A stretch of 9,060 nucleotides of DNA from a bacterium (GTDB taxonomy: Bacteria > Actinomycetota > Acidimicrobiia > Acidimicrobiales > Ilumatobacteraceae): positions 1-9,060 of the forward strand of contig JAPOIQ010000030.1 in the NCBI GenBank assembly GCA_029978815.1, read 5' to 3'. The notes beneath the pieces were generated by a model. It saw nothing but the letters and a program-made list of their open reading frames with translations. It ran no database searches and had not been told where the DNA came from. Each line of letters begins with the position of its first letter. The stretch's first letter is position 1. This document shows positions 1 to 6,216 of this stretch, one piece after another. The position numbers were made by a program, and so were the translations under genes.

Positions 1-89
1 ACAATGTGCGCGTTCTTCGGCTCTTCAGTCTCAGGGGTGATATCGGTTTCAGGAACCGTCGTTACGGGCAGGGTTTCGAGGTCGGTCAT
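1..89 (-). CDS. N-terminus of an acidic protein, possibly DUF3039 family (partial)
   Basis: An open frame reads leftwards from an ATG whose first base is 89 and leaves the window without a stop, giving about 29 residues. The visible N-terminus is rich in Thr, Glu, Pro and Asp, which suggests a disordered lead-in, and it ends in EEPKNAHIV. The start is supported by a GGGGTGA Shine-Dalgarno sequence 7 nt upstream, which overlaps the stop of the peptidase gene, so the two genes are probably co-transcribed and translationally coupled. The final NAHIV resembles the beginning of the small actinobacterial DUF3039 proteins, which go on to a Cys-containing C-terminal part. That part lies outside the window, so the family name is a guess. 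The gene call is fairly safe; the identity is not. Confidence 0.65.
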   Translation of the reverse strand, partial: MTDLETLPVTTVPETDITPETEEPKNAHI

Positions 90-96
90 CGCTGGT

Positions 97-103
97 TCAC
101 CCC
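97..103 (-). promoter_or_regulatory. Ribosome binding site overlapping the peptidase stop codon
   Basis: Read on the minus strand this is GGGGTGA, with a 7-nt gap to the ATG at 89. The last three bases are also the TGA stop of the upstream M20 peptidase gene. A stop codon inside the next gene's ribosome binding site is typical of coupled translation in compact bacterial operons. Confidence 0.65.
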
Positions 104-1443
104 AAGAGTTCCTCGCAAATACCGATCCAAAATTCGGTTGCGAGTCCAAGGCTTTCGACATCGATACGTTCGTTGTGACCGTGGAATCTGTTGCCAAAGG
201 TCGCCATATCCATTGATGGCGAGAACAAGCCTGCTCCGTATCCGACGCGTCCACGTTGCCGATAAAACCGAGCGTCAGTTCCCCCCACGACCAGTCCCGG
301 AAGCAACTCAGCCCCCGGATATGCGATCTGAGTCTGATGTGAGATCACATCCCATAGAGCGGTATCGATCGGAGATTGGGTGCCCTCTGCCTGCTGTTCT
401 GCCTCGCAGATTTCGACATGAGGGGCGAGGTCACCTAGTGCTTCGGTGATCATTGAGAGTACATCCGCCTCAGTTGTGCCGGGAAGTGTTCGAATATCAA
501 CAACAAGATCGACCACATCTGGAATGACATTTGTCTTCTGCAGTTCAACAGGATGTATGACATTCGGTGAGATCGTCGTATGCGTCAGCGCATGACATGA
601 CCGGGCGGCACCAACTGGCATGGTGGCGAGCGCATCCCAGACCTGCGCCGGGTCGAGAAGGACCGCTTTTTGTTCCTCGGAAATGTGCATTGCAGCGACT
701 TGGCCCCGCCAAATGTCGGTGATCTGGGTTGCTGGCCGGAACGACGCGAGTCGGCGAACGGCTTCAGCGGCTTTCACGAGAGCATTGTCACTTCCCCATG
801 GCATTGAGCCATGCCCAGGAGTTCCACGCACCCGAAGTTTCCGCCAGGCAATCCCTTTTTCGCCGACGTTGATCGTGACTTTTCGATGCCCCTCATGATC
901 AACGCTTGACCATCCACCGAGTTCGGTCAGCACATAGTCAGCGTCGATGACATCTGGGTGATGTTCGAACATCCATTCCGCACCCCAGGTGCCGCCGGCT
1001 TCTTCATCGGCCACACCGAAATAAATGAGGTCACCTGATGGGGTGAAACCTGAATCTGCAAGATGACGGAATGCGACTGCCATTGAAGAGGTGAGATTCA
1101 ACATGTCGATCGCACCGCGACCCCACACCTCGCCATCGATGAGTTCGCCACCGAATGGGTCGTTCTCCCACCCGTCGGGGCTCACGGGGACCACATCGGT
1201 GTGGCCCATTAGGCAGAGTTTTGGAGCGTTGGGGTCGCGGCCTTCGATACGGGCGACAACTGATGAGCGACCTGGTCGTGATTCAAAACGTTCGACATCG
1301 AGTCCTGAGCCCTCGAGGACATTCGTCAGAAGGTCTGCGTTACGGACCTCTTCACCAGAATCAGGACATCCGTCGTTGACGCAAGCGTTCCTGATCATCT
1401 GTTGGAGTAATTCGGTGGTTTCACCGGTCAATTGTCGGCTCAT
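97..1443 (-). CDS. M20-family metallopeptidase / amidohydrolase (ArgE-DapE-acylase type)
   Basis: A 448-residue cytoplasmic zinc hydrolase with no signal peptide. Members of peptidase family M20 cleave amide bonds in N-acyl amino acids, dipeptides or related substrates using a two-metal centre. Visible family motifs, in order: HTDVVP with ligand His81; GAIDM with bridging Asp113; DEE at 146-148 with the catalytic Glu147 and ligand Glu148; Glu174 in TELGG as the likely fifth ligand; GTPGHGSMP around 207-215 in the lid/dimerisation domain; and FHGHNER near 420-426 with the last ligand His, probably His421. All expected metal and catalytic residues appear intact, so the enzyme should be active. 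The length fits the 430-460 residue subgroup. The ATG at 1443 has an AAGG Shine-Dalgarno sequence 8 nt upstream. Substrate cannot be read from sequence: acylase, carboxypeptidase and dipeptidase are all possible, and I do not assign argE or dapE. Confidence 0.93.
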   Translation of the reverse strand: MSRQLTGETTELLQQMIRNACVNDGCPDSGEEVRNADLLTNVLEGSGLDVERFESRPGRSSVVARIEGRDPNAPKLCLMGHTDVVPVSPDGWENDPFGGELIDGEVWGRGAIDMLNLTSSMAVAFRHLADSGFTPSGDLIYFGVADEEAGGTWGAEWMFEHHPDVIDADYVLTELGGWSSVDHEGHRKVTINVGEKGIAWRKLRVRGTPGHGSMPWGSDNALVKAAEAVRRLASFRPATQITDIWRGQVAAMHISEEQKAVLLDPAQVWDALATMPVGAARSCHALTHTTISPNVIHPVELQKTNVIPDVVDLVVDIRTLPGTTEADVLSMITEALGDLAPHVEICEAEQQAEGTQSPIDTALWDVISHQTQIAYPGAELLPGLVVGGTDARFYRQRGRVGYGAGLFSPSMDMATFGNRFHGHNERIDVESLGLATEFWIGICEELLG

Positions 1444-1547
1444 GGTGCAACCTTAGGTGGTTCGTTGAATTGACGGGGTCGTTGAGCTGTCGGACGAAAT
1501 ATTTGGCAAATGAGGCGCAGTCGGAACCATTCCGGTAAGGTCACAAC

Positions 1548-1682
1548 GTGTTTTCAGCAGCTGTTGCACCTCTCGCTCCAGTAGCGGCAGTGATTGCGGC
1601 TATTGCCGCTGTAGCAGCGCGAATTCCCGCCGCCGTACCCGTACGGGTTCGGAGCCGGCGGGGACACCGGTTGATTCGCTGA
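1548..1682 (+). CDS. Possible small Ala/Val-rich peptide (44 aa) upstream of malic enzyme
   Basis: A GTG-initiated frame of 44 codons ends in TGA at 1680-1682. A weak Shine-Dalgarno sequence (GTAAGG, 1535-1540) lies 7 nt before it. Residues 4-24 are almost entirely Ala, Val, Ile, Leu and Pro and could form one membrane helix. The last 12 residues carry six arginines. The peptide has 14 Ala, 7 internal Val and 4 Ile. Second codon positions are almost all C or T through the first 24 codons, while the third position varies freely, which is mild support for coding. It could be a small membrane peptide, a leader peptide for the downstream malic enzyme gene, or a chance frame in GC-rich spacer. I know of no family for it and there is no similarity evidence. 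Confidence 0.3.
   Translation: MFSAAVAPLAPVAAVIAAIAAVAARIPAAVPVRVRSRRGHRLIR
1626..1662. repeat. GC-rich stem-loop with a 12-bp perfect palindrome
   Basis: The outer arms CCCGCCG (1626-1632) and CGGCGGG (1656-1662) are perfectly complementary. Between them lies the 12-bp perfect palindrome ACCCGTACGGGT at 1637-1648. In DNA the palindrome could be a dimeric operator. In RNA the whole could fold as a stable hairpin. It lies inside the possible small ORF, about 100 nt upstream of the malic enzyme start. No T-run follows on either side, so it is not a standard intrinsic terminator. The function is unknown. Confidence 0.45.
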
Positions 1683-1705
1683 GAATCACAACTCCCGCCA
1701 GCTCC

Positions 1706-1737
1706 GCCCCAACCGGCGGTGAGCGGCCGGCTGGGGC
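1706..1737 (+). promoter_or_regulatory. Stem-loop in the malic enzyme leader, just upstream of its RBS
   Basis: GCCCCA (1706-1711) pairs with TGGGGC (1732-1737). After one mismatch, CCGGC (1713-1717) pairs with GCCGG (1726-1730), leaving an 8-nt loop. The 11-bp helix ends 7 nt before the Shine-Dalgarno sequence of the malic enzyme gene. No U-tract follows. The position would allow control of ribosome access, mRNA stabilisation or a role in attenuation; the pairing is seen directly, any function is inferred. Confidence 0.4.
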
Positions 1738-1744
1738 TCCACAA

Positions 1745-1750
1745 TGAGGA
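1745..1750 (+). promoter_or_regulatory. Ribosome binding site that decides the malic enzyme start
   Basis: TGAGGA stands 7 nt before the ATG at 1758. An in-frame GTG at 1719 would add 13 residues, but it lies in the loop of a predicted stem and has no Shine-Dalgarno sequence, so the ATG is preferred. Confidence 0.7.
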
Positions 1751-1757
1751 CCCCAAT

Positions 1758-3191
1758 ATGAATTTGCAATCGGACACATCGAAGGACAATCCAGCGTCGC
1801 CCCGGCGAACACGACCAACCACCGGCTACGCATTGTCACTCGTGATTACTGGCGATGCCATTGACGCAGCGCAGATCTCAGCAGCAGTCGCTGAGCTGGG
1901 CGCAGAAGTCCGTTCCACGGCACCAATCAACGGTGGGCTTGAAGCCTTCGTTGCGTGTTCGGGAGTTCAACAGCAGCAACAAGTGCTCGATGTGTTGGGT
2001 GGGTTGAGTGGCGTTGACAGCGTGTGTTCATCAGACACGACCTTTGATCTGCATGTCGGTGGAAAAATAGTGGTGTCACCTCGAACCGCTATTCAGGGAC
2101 CTGACGAACTCGCAATGGCGTACACGCCGGGGGTTGGCCGGGTGTCAACCCAGATCGCAGAGGAGCCATCGTCGGTGTGGCGTTTTACCGGCCGTTCGAA
2201 TGCAGTGGCGGTTCTTTCGAACGGCACAGCAGTGCTTGGTTTGGGAGATATCGGTCCGGAGGCTGCAATGCCAGTGATGGAGGGCAAGGCCGTGCTGTTC
2301 AAGCAATTTGGTGGCGTTGACGCATATCCGGTGTGCGTGAACGCTCCAACAGTTGATGAGGTTGTTGCTGTTGGGGCAGCGATCGCACCGACCTTTGGTG
2401 GAATCAACCTTGAAGACATCAAGGCGCCTGAGTGTTTCGAAATTGAAGAACGTCTTCAAAAAATGCTCGACATCCCAATTTTTCACGACGATCAGCACGG
2501 GACTGCAATTGTTGTCGTCGCCGCATTGTTGAATGCTGCGAAGGTGATTGGTCGCCCGTTGTCAGAACTCACTGTGACGATTGTGGGCACAGGAGCAGCG
2601 GGAGTTGCGTGTGCGCATCTTCTGGCAGAGGTCGGTGTCGGCGACATTATTGGGGTTGATTCCCAAGGAATTCTTGATTCTTCTCGAGCTGGGCTGCATC
2701 CGAGTAAGCAGTGGTTTATCGACCATGGCAACAAAAGAAATCTTTCGGGTGGGGCGCGTGAGGCAATCGAAGGAGCAGATGTGCTGATTGGGCTGTCGGG
2801 GCCTGGTGTTATCGAGCCGGAGTGGGTTTCGAAAATGTCCGATGACGCAATTGTGTTCGCGCTGGCAAACCCAGTTCCTGAGATCATGCCCGAACTGATG
2901 CCGGAAAATGTGGCCGTTGTCGCGACTGGCCGCAGTGATTATCCAAATCAGATCAACAATGTGCTGGCCTTTCCCGGCGTCTTTCGTGGGCTCCTTGATG
3001 TTCGTGCGACGAACGCATCAATGGGAGTGAAGCGTGCCGCCGCCGAGGCTCTTGCGGCAATGGTGGTGGAGCCCACTGTCGAGCGTGTCATTCCAGGGGC
3101 ATTCGAAGAGGGCGTGGCCGAAACTGTGGCACGCTCAGTTGCTGAACAGGCCCGCAAGGAGGGCCTCGCCCGAGAGTTGGTAGCAGATTGA
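1758..3191 (+). CDS. Malic enzyme, small bacterial form with N-terminal ACT-like domain
   Basis: A 477-residue cytoplasmic enzyme that oxidatively decarboxylates malate to pyruvate and CO2 with reduction of NAD(P)+, feeding pyruvate to biosynthesis or balancing redox. Residues about 23-95 form an ACT-like regulatory domain (alternating strands and helices, starting GYALSLVITGD) absent from the shorter ~400-residue forms. The catalytic part follows: AYTPGVG with Tyr122, EGKAVLFK with catalytic Lys177, LEDI with metal ligands Glu219-Asp220, HDDQHGT with Asp245, a Rossmann GTGAAG loop at 277-282, FALANPVPE around 367-375, and the C-terminal GRSDYPNQINN block. All key residues are intact. An Asp (301) ends the second Rossmann strand, which leans towards NAD use but is not decisive. 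The ATG at 1758 has a good Shine-Dalgarno sequence. DUF4031 follows after 10 nt, so the pair is probably one transcript. Confidence 0.96.
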   Translation: MNLQSDTSKDNPASPRRTRPTTGYALSLVITGDAIDAAQISAAVAELGAEVRSTAPINGGLEAFVACSGVQQQQQVLDVLGGLSGVDSVCSSDTTFDLHVGGKIVVSPRTAIQGPDELAMAYTPGVGRVSTQIAEEPSSVWRFTGRSNAVAVLSNGTAVLGLGDIGPEAAMPVMEGKAVLFKQFGGVDAYPVCVNAPTVDEVVAVGAAIAPTFGGINLEDIKAPECFEIEERLQKMLDIPIFHDDQHGTAIVVVAALLNAAKVIGRPLSELTVTIVGTGAAGVACAHLLAEVGVGDIIGVDSQGILDSSRAGLHPSKQWFIDHGNKRNLSGGAREAIEGADVLIGLSGPGVIEPEWVSKMSDDAIVFALANPVPEIMPELMPENVAVVATGRSDYPNQINNVLAFPGVFRGLLDVRATNASMGVKRAAAEALAAMVVEPTVERVIPGAFEEGVAETVARSVAEQARKEGLARELVAD

Positions 3192-3201
3192 CGTTGCGTC
3201 C

Positions 3202-3486
3202 GTGATTCTGATCGATCAAGCGCGCTGGTGGTTTAAGGGTCGTCGTTGGTGTCATCTCATCAGCGATGAATCTGTTGAGGAACTCATCGAGTTTGCTGAT
3301 CGCAACCAAGTGAACCGACGCGCTTTTCAGGGGGATCACTACGACATTCCTGAAGAATTCCGCGATGAGCTGATTGCTGACGGAGCAGTTGAAGTGAGTA
3401 GCCGAGAAATTGCACGCCGGTTGAGAGCGTCAGGACTTCGTCTTAATGCCGAACAACGTCGAGCGTTTCGACATCAACGTTCCTGA
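3202..3486 (+). CDS. DUF4031 domain-containing protein
   Basis: A 94-residue soluble protein with the full length and typical pattern of DUF4031: an N-terminal MILIDQARWWFKGRRWCHL segment, SDESVEELIEFA, the conserved GDHYDIPEE near residues 44-52, and a basic C-terminal SSREIARRLRASGL. No catalytic activity is established for the family as far as I know; the conserved Asp, His, Tyr and Trp residues could bind a ligand or metal, which is inference. It starts with GTG 10 nt after the malic enzyme stop, with no strong Shine-Dalgarno sequence, so expression probably depends on read-through from malic enzyme. Its last 44 nt overlap the 3' end of the opposite-strand gene at 3443-3946. Confidence 0.88.
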   Translation: MILIDQARWWFKGRRWCHLISDESVEELIEFADRNQVNRRAFQGDHYDIPEEFRDELIADGAVEVSSREIARRLRASGLRLNAEQRRAFRHQRS

Positions 3487-3946
3487 GCCTCGTATCGAGA
3501 CAAAACCAGCGGTCAAGTGACATTTGGGATATCTCGAGTTGTCGTTGGAGAACTCGAACAACATTGGATGGAGGCTCGTCGAACCCCTCGCGTAAGACGG
3601 TCAGTACAGTGATCGCAGCGATTGGGATGGTGCCTTTGCTTAACCATGTTGGCTGGGAAATCACGCGCTGAACTGCGTCGATTGATTCAGCGCTTGTCAA
3701 TGTGCGGCGTATTACGACGAGCCCGACGCCATAGCCGTCGTTGTCGCTTGCGACGACGACGGTCTCGTTGTCGAGGGGTCGCGAGATTGCAAGCACAGCC
3801 ACACGGAGTGCGTCGTAATCGTGAGTGAGCCGGTCGTGACAGGCGCGGGGGAGTGGCATTGCATCGAGGATTCGAAGCGCTCGGTGGCTGGGAAGCCCGA
3901 TGAGGGGTTGCTTGGAGTATGGGCTGATGTCGTGATCGCTCGACAT
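3443..3946 (-). CDS. Uncharacterised 167-aa protein
   Basis: I do not recognise the family. The protein is soluble, with no signal peptide and no hydrophobic membrane segment. After a polar start there is a helix around PSHRALRILDAM (19-30), then strands such as LRVAVLAISRP (47-57), ETVVVASDNDGYGVGLVVIRR (61-81), and a helical C-terminal half with TIPIAAITVLTVLREGFDEP. The alternating strand-helix pattern argues for a real alpha/beta protein rather than a shadow frame. The stop is TAA, while other visible stops here are TGA. An in-frame ATG at 4051 would add 35 residues rich in His, Pro, Arg and Cys; I reject it because GGAGGA sits right before the ATG at 3946. The gene faces arsC across 109 nt and overlaps DUF4031 by 44 nt at its 3' end. 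Confidence 0.72.
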   Translation of the reverse strand: MSSDHDISPYSKQPLIGLPSHRALRILDAMPLPRACHDRLTHDYDALRVAVLAISRPLDNETVVVASDNDGYGVGLVVIRRTLTSAESIDAVQRVISQPTWLSKGTIPIAAITVLTVLREGFDEPPSNVVRVLQRQLEISQMSLDRWFCLDTRLRNVDVETLDVVRH

Positions 3947-3948
3947 GG

Positions 3949-3954
3949 TCCTCC
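3949..3954 (-). promoter_or_regulatory. Ribosome binding site with short spacing for the 167-aa protein
   Basis: Read on the minus strand this is GGAGGA followed by only two bases (CC) and then ATG. The match to the anti-Shine-Dalgarno sequence is strong but the spacing is shorter than usual. There is no in-frame GTG or TTG between this ATG and the next upstream ATG at 4051, so this remains the best start. Confidence 0.55.
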
Positions 3955-4055
3955 GTATCTGTGGATGGTGGCGGGGCCGGTCGGGCGATGTGTTGAGTAT
4001 GCAGAACGGGTGTAGCGCACGACATCGCGCTGAGCCGTCGGATACGGTCATCGGC

Positions 4056-4421
4056 GTGTCGGAGTTTCGTTTGTTTCACAATCCTCGCTGCTCAAAATCT
4101 CGAGCGGCGCTAGAGGTTGTCGAGGCGCATCGAACTCGTGGGAGAGACATCGAAATCATTCGTTATCTCGATAACCCGCCGGACGCGGACACCATACGAC
4201 TGTTGATCGCAACCCTGGACGGCTCCCCAGGTGATCTGGTCCGGCGCGATCCAGCGCTTGCGACCACAGGGGTAGGCGTCGAACAGCTCAGCAATCCAGA
4301 CGCCGTAGTAAAGGTGTTGCTGGCGGCCCCAGATCTCATGCAGCGCCCTCTTCTCACAGATGGCTCTCGCACGGTCATCGGGCGCCCGGCAGAACGTATT
4401 TCAGAGATGCTTGATGACTGA
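4056..4421 (+). CDS. ArsC/Spx-family protein, arsenate-reductase-like
   Basis: A 121-residue thioredoxin-fold protein of the glutaredoxin-coupled ArsC type. Those enzymes reduce arsenate to arsenite using an N-terminal Cys and glutathione/glutaredoxin-like partners. The N-terminal strand and active site read FHNPRCSKSR with the catalytic Cys12. The three arginines that hold arsenate in the plasmid R773 enzyme have matches here: Arg63 or Arg64 in LVRRDP, Arg97 in QRPLL and Arg110 in VIGRP. The length is normal for the family (about 115-120). The GTG at 4056 puts the first strand at residue 3, as expected; longer frames add unrelated sequence. Its stop lies inside the start of the ABC gene downstream (8-nt overlap). 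No arsR, arsB or acr3 is nearby, and actinobacteria often lack glutathione, so the true substrate may be another disulfide or thiol reaction (YffB-like). Confidence 0.9.
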   Translation: MSEFRLFHNPRCSKSRAALEVVEAHRTRGRDIEIIRYLDNPPDADTIRLLIATLDGSPGDLVRRDPALATTGVGVEQLSNPDAVVKVLLAAPDLMQRPLLTDGSRTVIGRPAERISEMLDD

Positions 4422-6216
4422 TTCCCTGCATGCAACCAACGACGTCCGCTCAGTCCGCGAGACGAATTGGTCGCACCTGATTGTCTTGCTCCGGGCGCAG
4501 TGGGTCGGACTCGCTGCAGGTGTCGGTCTCGGGCTCGCATGGACCGTCGGAAAAATCGCTGTTCCGCTTCTCACCCAATCTGCCGTTGACAGCGCAATTG
4601 TCGGTGACGGCTCCGCCCTCAAGTGGTCGATTGGTATTGCGTGCGCGGGACTTTCGACTGGGGTGCTCACAGCCGGCCGACGCTTCTTTGCGTTCAAAGA
4701 GAGCCGCATGGTCGAGACATTGCTTCGTGAACGGATTCATGATCATGTGCTCGGTCTTCACCCGGCGTATCACGACAACGCTCAGACCGGTCAGTTGATG
4801 AGCCGCATGTCATCAGACCTCAATCAGGTCCAGATGTTTGTGGTGATGATCCCGCTCACTCTTTCCCATGTTGCTCTCATCCTTGGGGTGACAGGGGTGT
4901 TGATTTCCCTTGACCCGTTCCTCGCCCTCATCGCGTTGTTGCCGCTTCCTTTCGTCAACGTGACTGCGAAATTATTCTCAAACGCAATTCACCCAGCTGT
5001 ACTCGCCGTCCAAGCCGAGCAGGCACAGCTATCGACCGTGGTTGAAGAGTCGATTGCCGGTGTGAGAGTCGTGAAGGGGTTTGGTGCTGAACGTGTTCGG
5101 ATGGAGGCCCTTCAGACCGAGGCTGATGACATTCGTAACGTCTCGCTGCGGGCTGCAAAAATTCGCGCCAAGTACATGCCATTTCTTGAGTTGCTTCCAT
5201 CGGTTGGACTCGTCGGAGTTCTCGGGGTGGGTGGCCTGCGCGTGATTGACGGATCGATGACGATCGGCGAGCTTGTTGCCTTCAACTTTTTCGTCACCTT
5301 GCTGGTTTGGCCGTTGCGATCAATTGGGATGACGGTTGCCTTTGGTCAACGTGCGGCGGCGGCGTTGGAGCGAGTACACGAGGTGCTGTCAGTTACTCCC
5401 GAAATTGACGACCCACTCGAACCAATTGACCTGCCGAGGCTTGACGGAGGGCGAGTTGGCGGGGTTCGTTTTAGCAATGTGGAGTTTGCTTACGGTGAGG
5501 GCGAACGGGTGCTGAACGACTTTGACCTTGTTATCGAGGCGGGAGAATCAATCGCAATCGTTGGTGCGACAGGATCTGGAAAATCGACAATCGCACGCCT
5601 GCTGCTTCGGTTCTATGACCCACAACAGGGTTCGATCACACTTGATGGTGTCGACCTTCGTTCGTTGAGGGTTGACGAACTGCGGCGGTCGATCGGCATC
5701 GTGTTTGAGGACACGATGCTGTTTCACGACACCGTTGCCGCCAACATCGCATTCACCGTGCCGTCAATGGATGTAGATGTCGAGATGGGTCGCATTCGCG
5801 CCGCTGCAGAACTCGCTGGAGCTGCAAATTTCATTGATGATCTCCCTGACGGCTATCACACGGTGCTTGGTGAACGTGGCTACTCACTTTCAGGTGGGCA
5901 GCGTCAGAGAATTGCGATTGCCCGAGCGATTATCTCGAATCCTCGTGTGCTCATCTTGGACGATGCAACGAGTGCAGTCGACCCGTCGAAGGAACACGAA
6001 ATTCGTTCTGCAATGGCGACGGTGATGGACGGGCGAACGACGCTTGTCATTGCGCACCGCCCCGGCACTATTGCAATGGCGGACAAGGTGGTGTTGCTCG
6101 ATAGAGGTCAGGTGCTCGCAACCGGTAAACACCAAGAGTTGCTCGACTCTCATCAGCGTTATCGCGAAGTGCTTGCTGCGCTTGAACCCGGCCAATCTGA
6201 GACGGTGATGAACTGA
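4414..6216 (+). CDS. ABC exporter half-transporter, degenerate-site subunit
   Basis: A 600-residue fusion of an inner-membrane exporter domain (about residues 20-325, six predicted helices) with a C-terminal ATPase domain (about 345-595). ATPase motifs: A-loop Tyr360, Walker A GATGSGKS (384-391), an altered Q-loop FEDT with Glu432 where Gln is usual, signature LSGGQ (492-496), Walker B LILDD with Asp517 in place of the catalytic Glu, D-loop SAVD, and switch His548. The Asp substitution marks the non-catalytic subunit of heterodimeric exporters such as TM287/TM288. The coupling region EESIAGVRVVKGFGAE (211-226) is typical of multidrug/lipid exporters. The ATG at 4414 overlaps the arsC stop; a frame opening at 4360 lies within arsC and is rejected. 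The next gene starts in the stop codon of this one. Substrate is unknown. Confidence 0.95.
   Translation: MTDSLHATNDVRSVRETNWSHLIVLLRAQWVGLAAGVGLGLAWTVGKIAVPLLTQSAVDSAIVGDGSALKWSIGIACAGLSTGVLTAGRRFFAFKESRMVETLLRERIHDHVLGLHPAYHDNAQTGQLMSRMSSDLNQVQMFVVMIPLTLSHVALILGVTGVLISLDPFLALIALLPLPFVNVTAKLFSNAIHPAVLAVQAEQAQLSTVVEESIAGVRVVKGFGAERVRMEALQTEADDIRNVSLRAAKIRAKYMPFLELLPSVGLVGVLGVGGLRVIDGSMTIGELVAFNFFVTLLVWPLRSIGMTVAFGQRAAAALERVHEVLSVTPEIDDPLEPIDLPRLDGGRVGGVRFSNVEFAYGEGERVLNDFDLVIEAGESIAIVGATGSGKSTIARLLLRFYDPQQGSITLDGVDLRSLRVDELRRSIGIVFEDTMLFHDTVAANIAFTVPSMDVDVEMGRIRAAAELAGAANFIDDLPDGYHTVLGERGYSLSGGQRQRIAIARAIISNPRVLILDDATSAVDPSKEHEIRSAMATVMDGRTTLVIAHRPGTIAMADKVVLLDRGQVLATGKHQELLDSHQRYREVLAALEPGQSETVMN

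Larger units (their letters stand above)
1444..1757. other. Divergent intergenic region between the M20 peptidase and malic enzyme
   Basis: This 314-nt spacer is the only gap of that size in the window. It must hold the start signals for genes leaving in both directions. Its left part (1444-1547) is of ordinary composition. TTGACG at 1470-1475 and TATTTG at 1500-1505 look like promoter fragments, but they are 24 nt apart, so I cannot propose a good -35/-10 pair on either strand. The right part (1548-1757) is very GC-rich and contains the possible small ORF and two stem-loops listed separately. Confidence 0.6.

Noticed and set aside
6..449. 147-residue plus-strand frame over the end of the M20 peptidase
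   Set aside because: It is antisense to the conserved C-terminal metal-ligand region of the peptidase; Arg-rich, with no domain.
1541..1822. 93-residue minus-strand frame across the malic enzyme leader
   Set aside because: It would overlap the malic enzyme start, and its low-complexity Ala/Thr tail is just the reverse reading of the GC-rich spacer.
2492..2887. 131-residue minus-strand frame inside malic enzyme
   Set aside because: It is fully antisense to conserved Rossmann-domain sequence and has the Ser/Pro/Thr-rich composition typical of shadow frames.
3622..3828. 68-residue plus-strand frame opposite the 167-aa gene
   Set aside because: It is Arg-rich without any fold pattern; the minus-strand frame has a better protein pattern and a ribosome binding site.
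3947..4051. 35-residue N-terminal extension of the 167-aa protein from ATG 4051
   Set aside because: The added residues are rich in His, Pro, Arg and Cys, and GGAGGA directly precedes the internal ATG at 3946.
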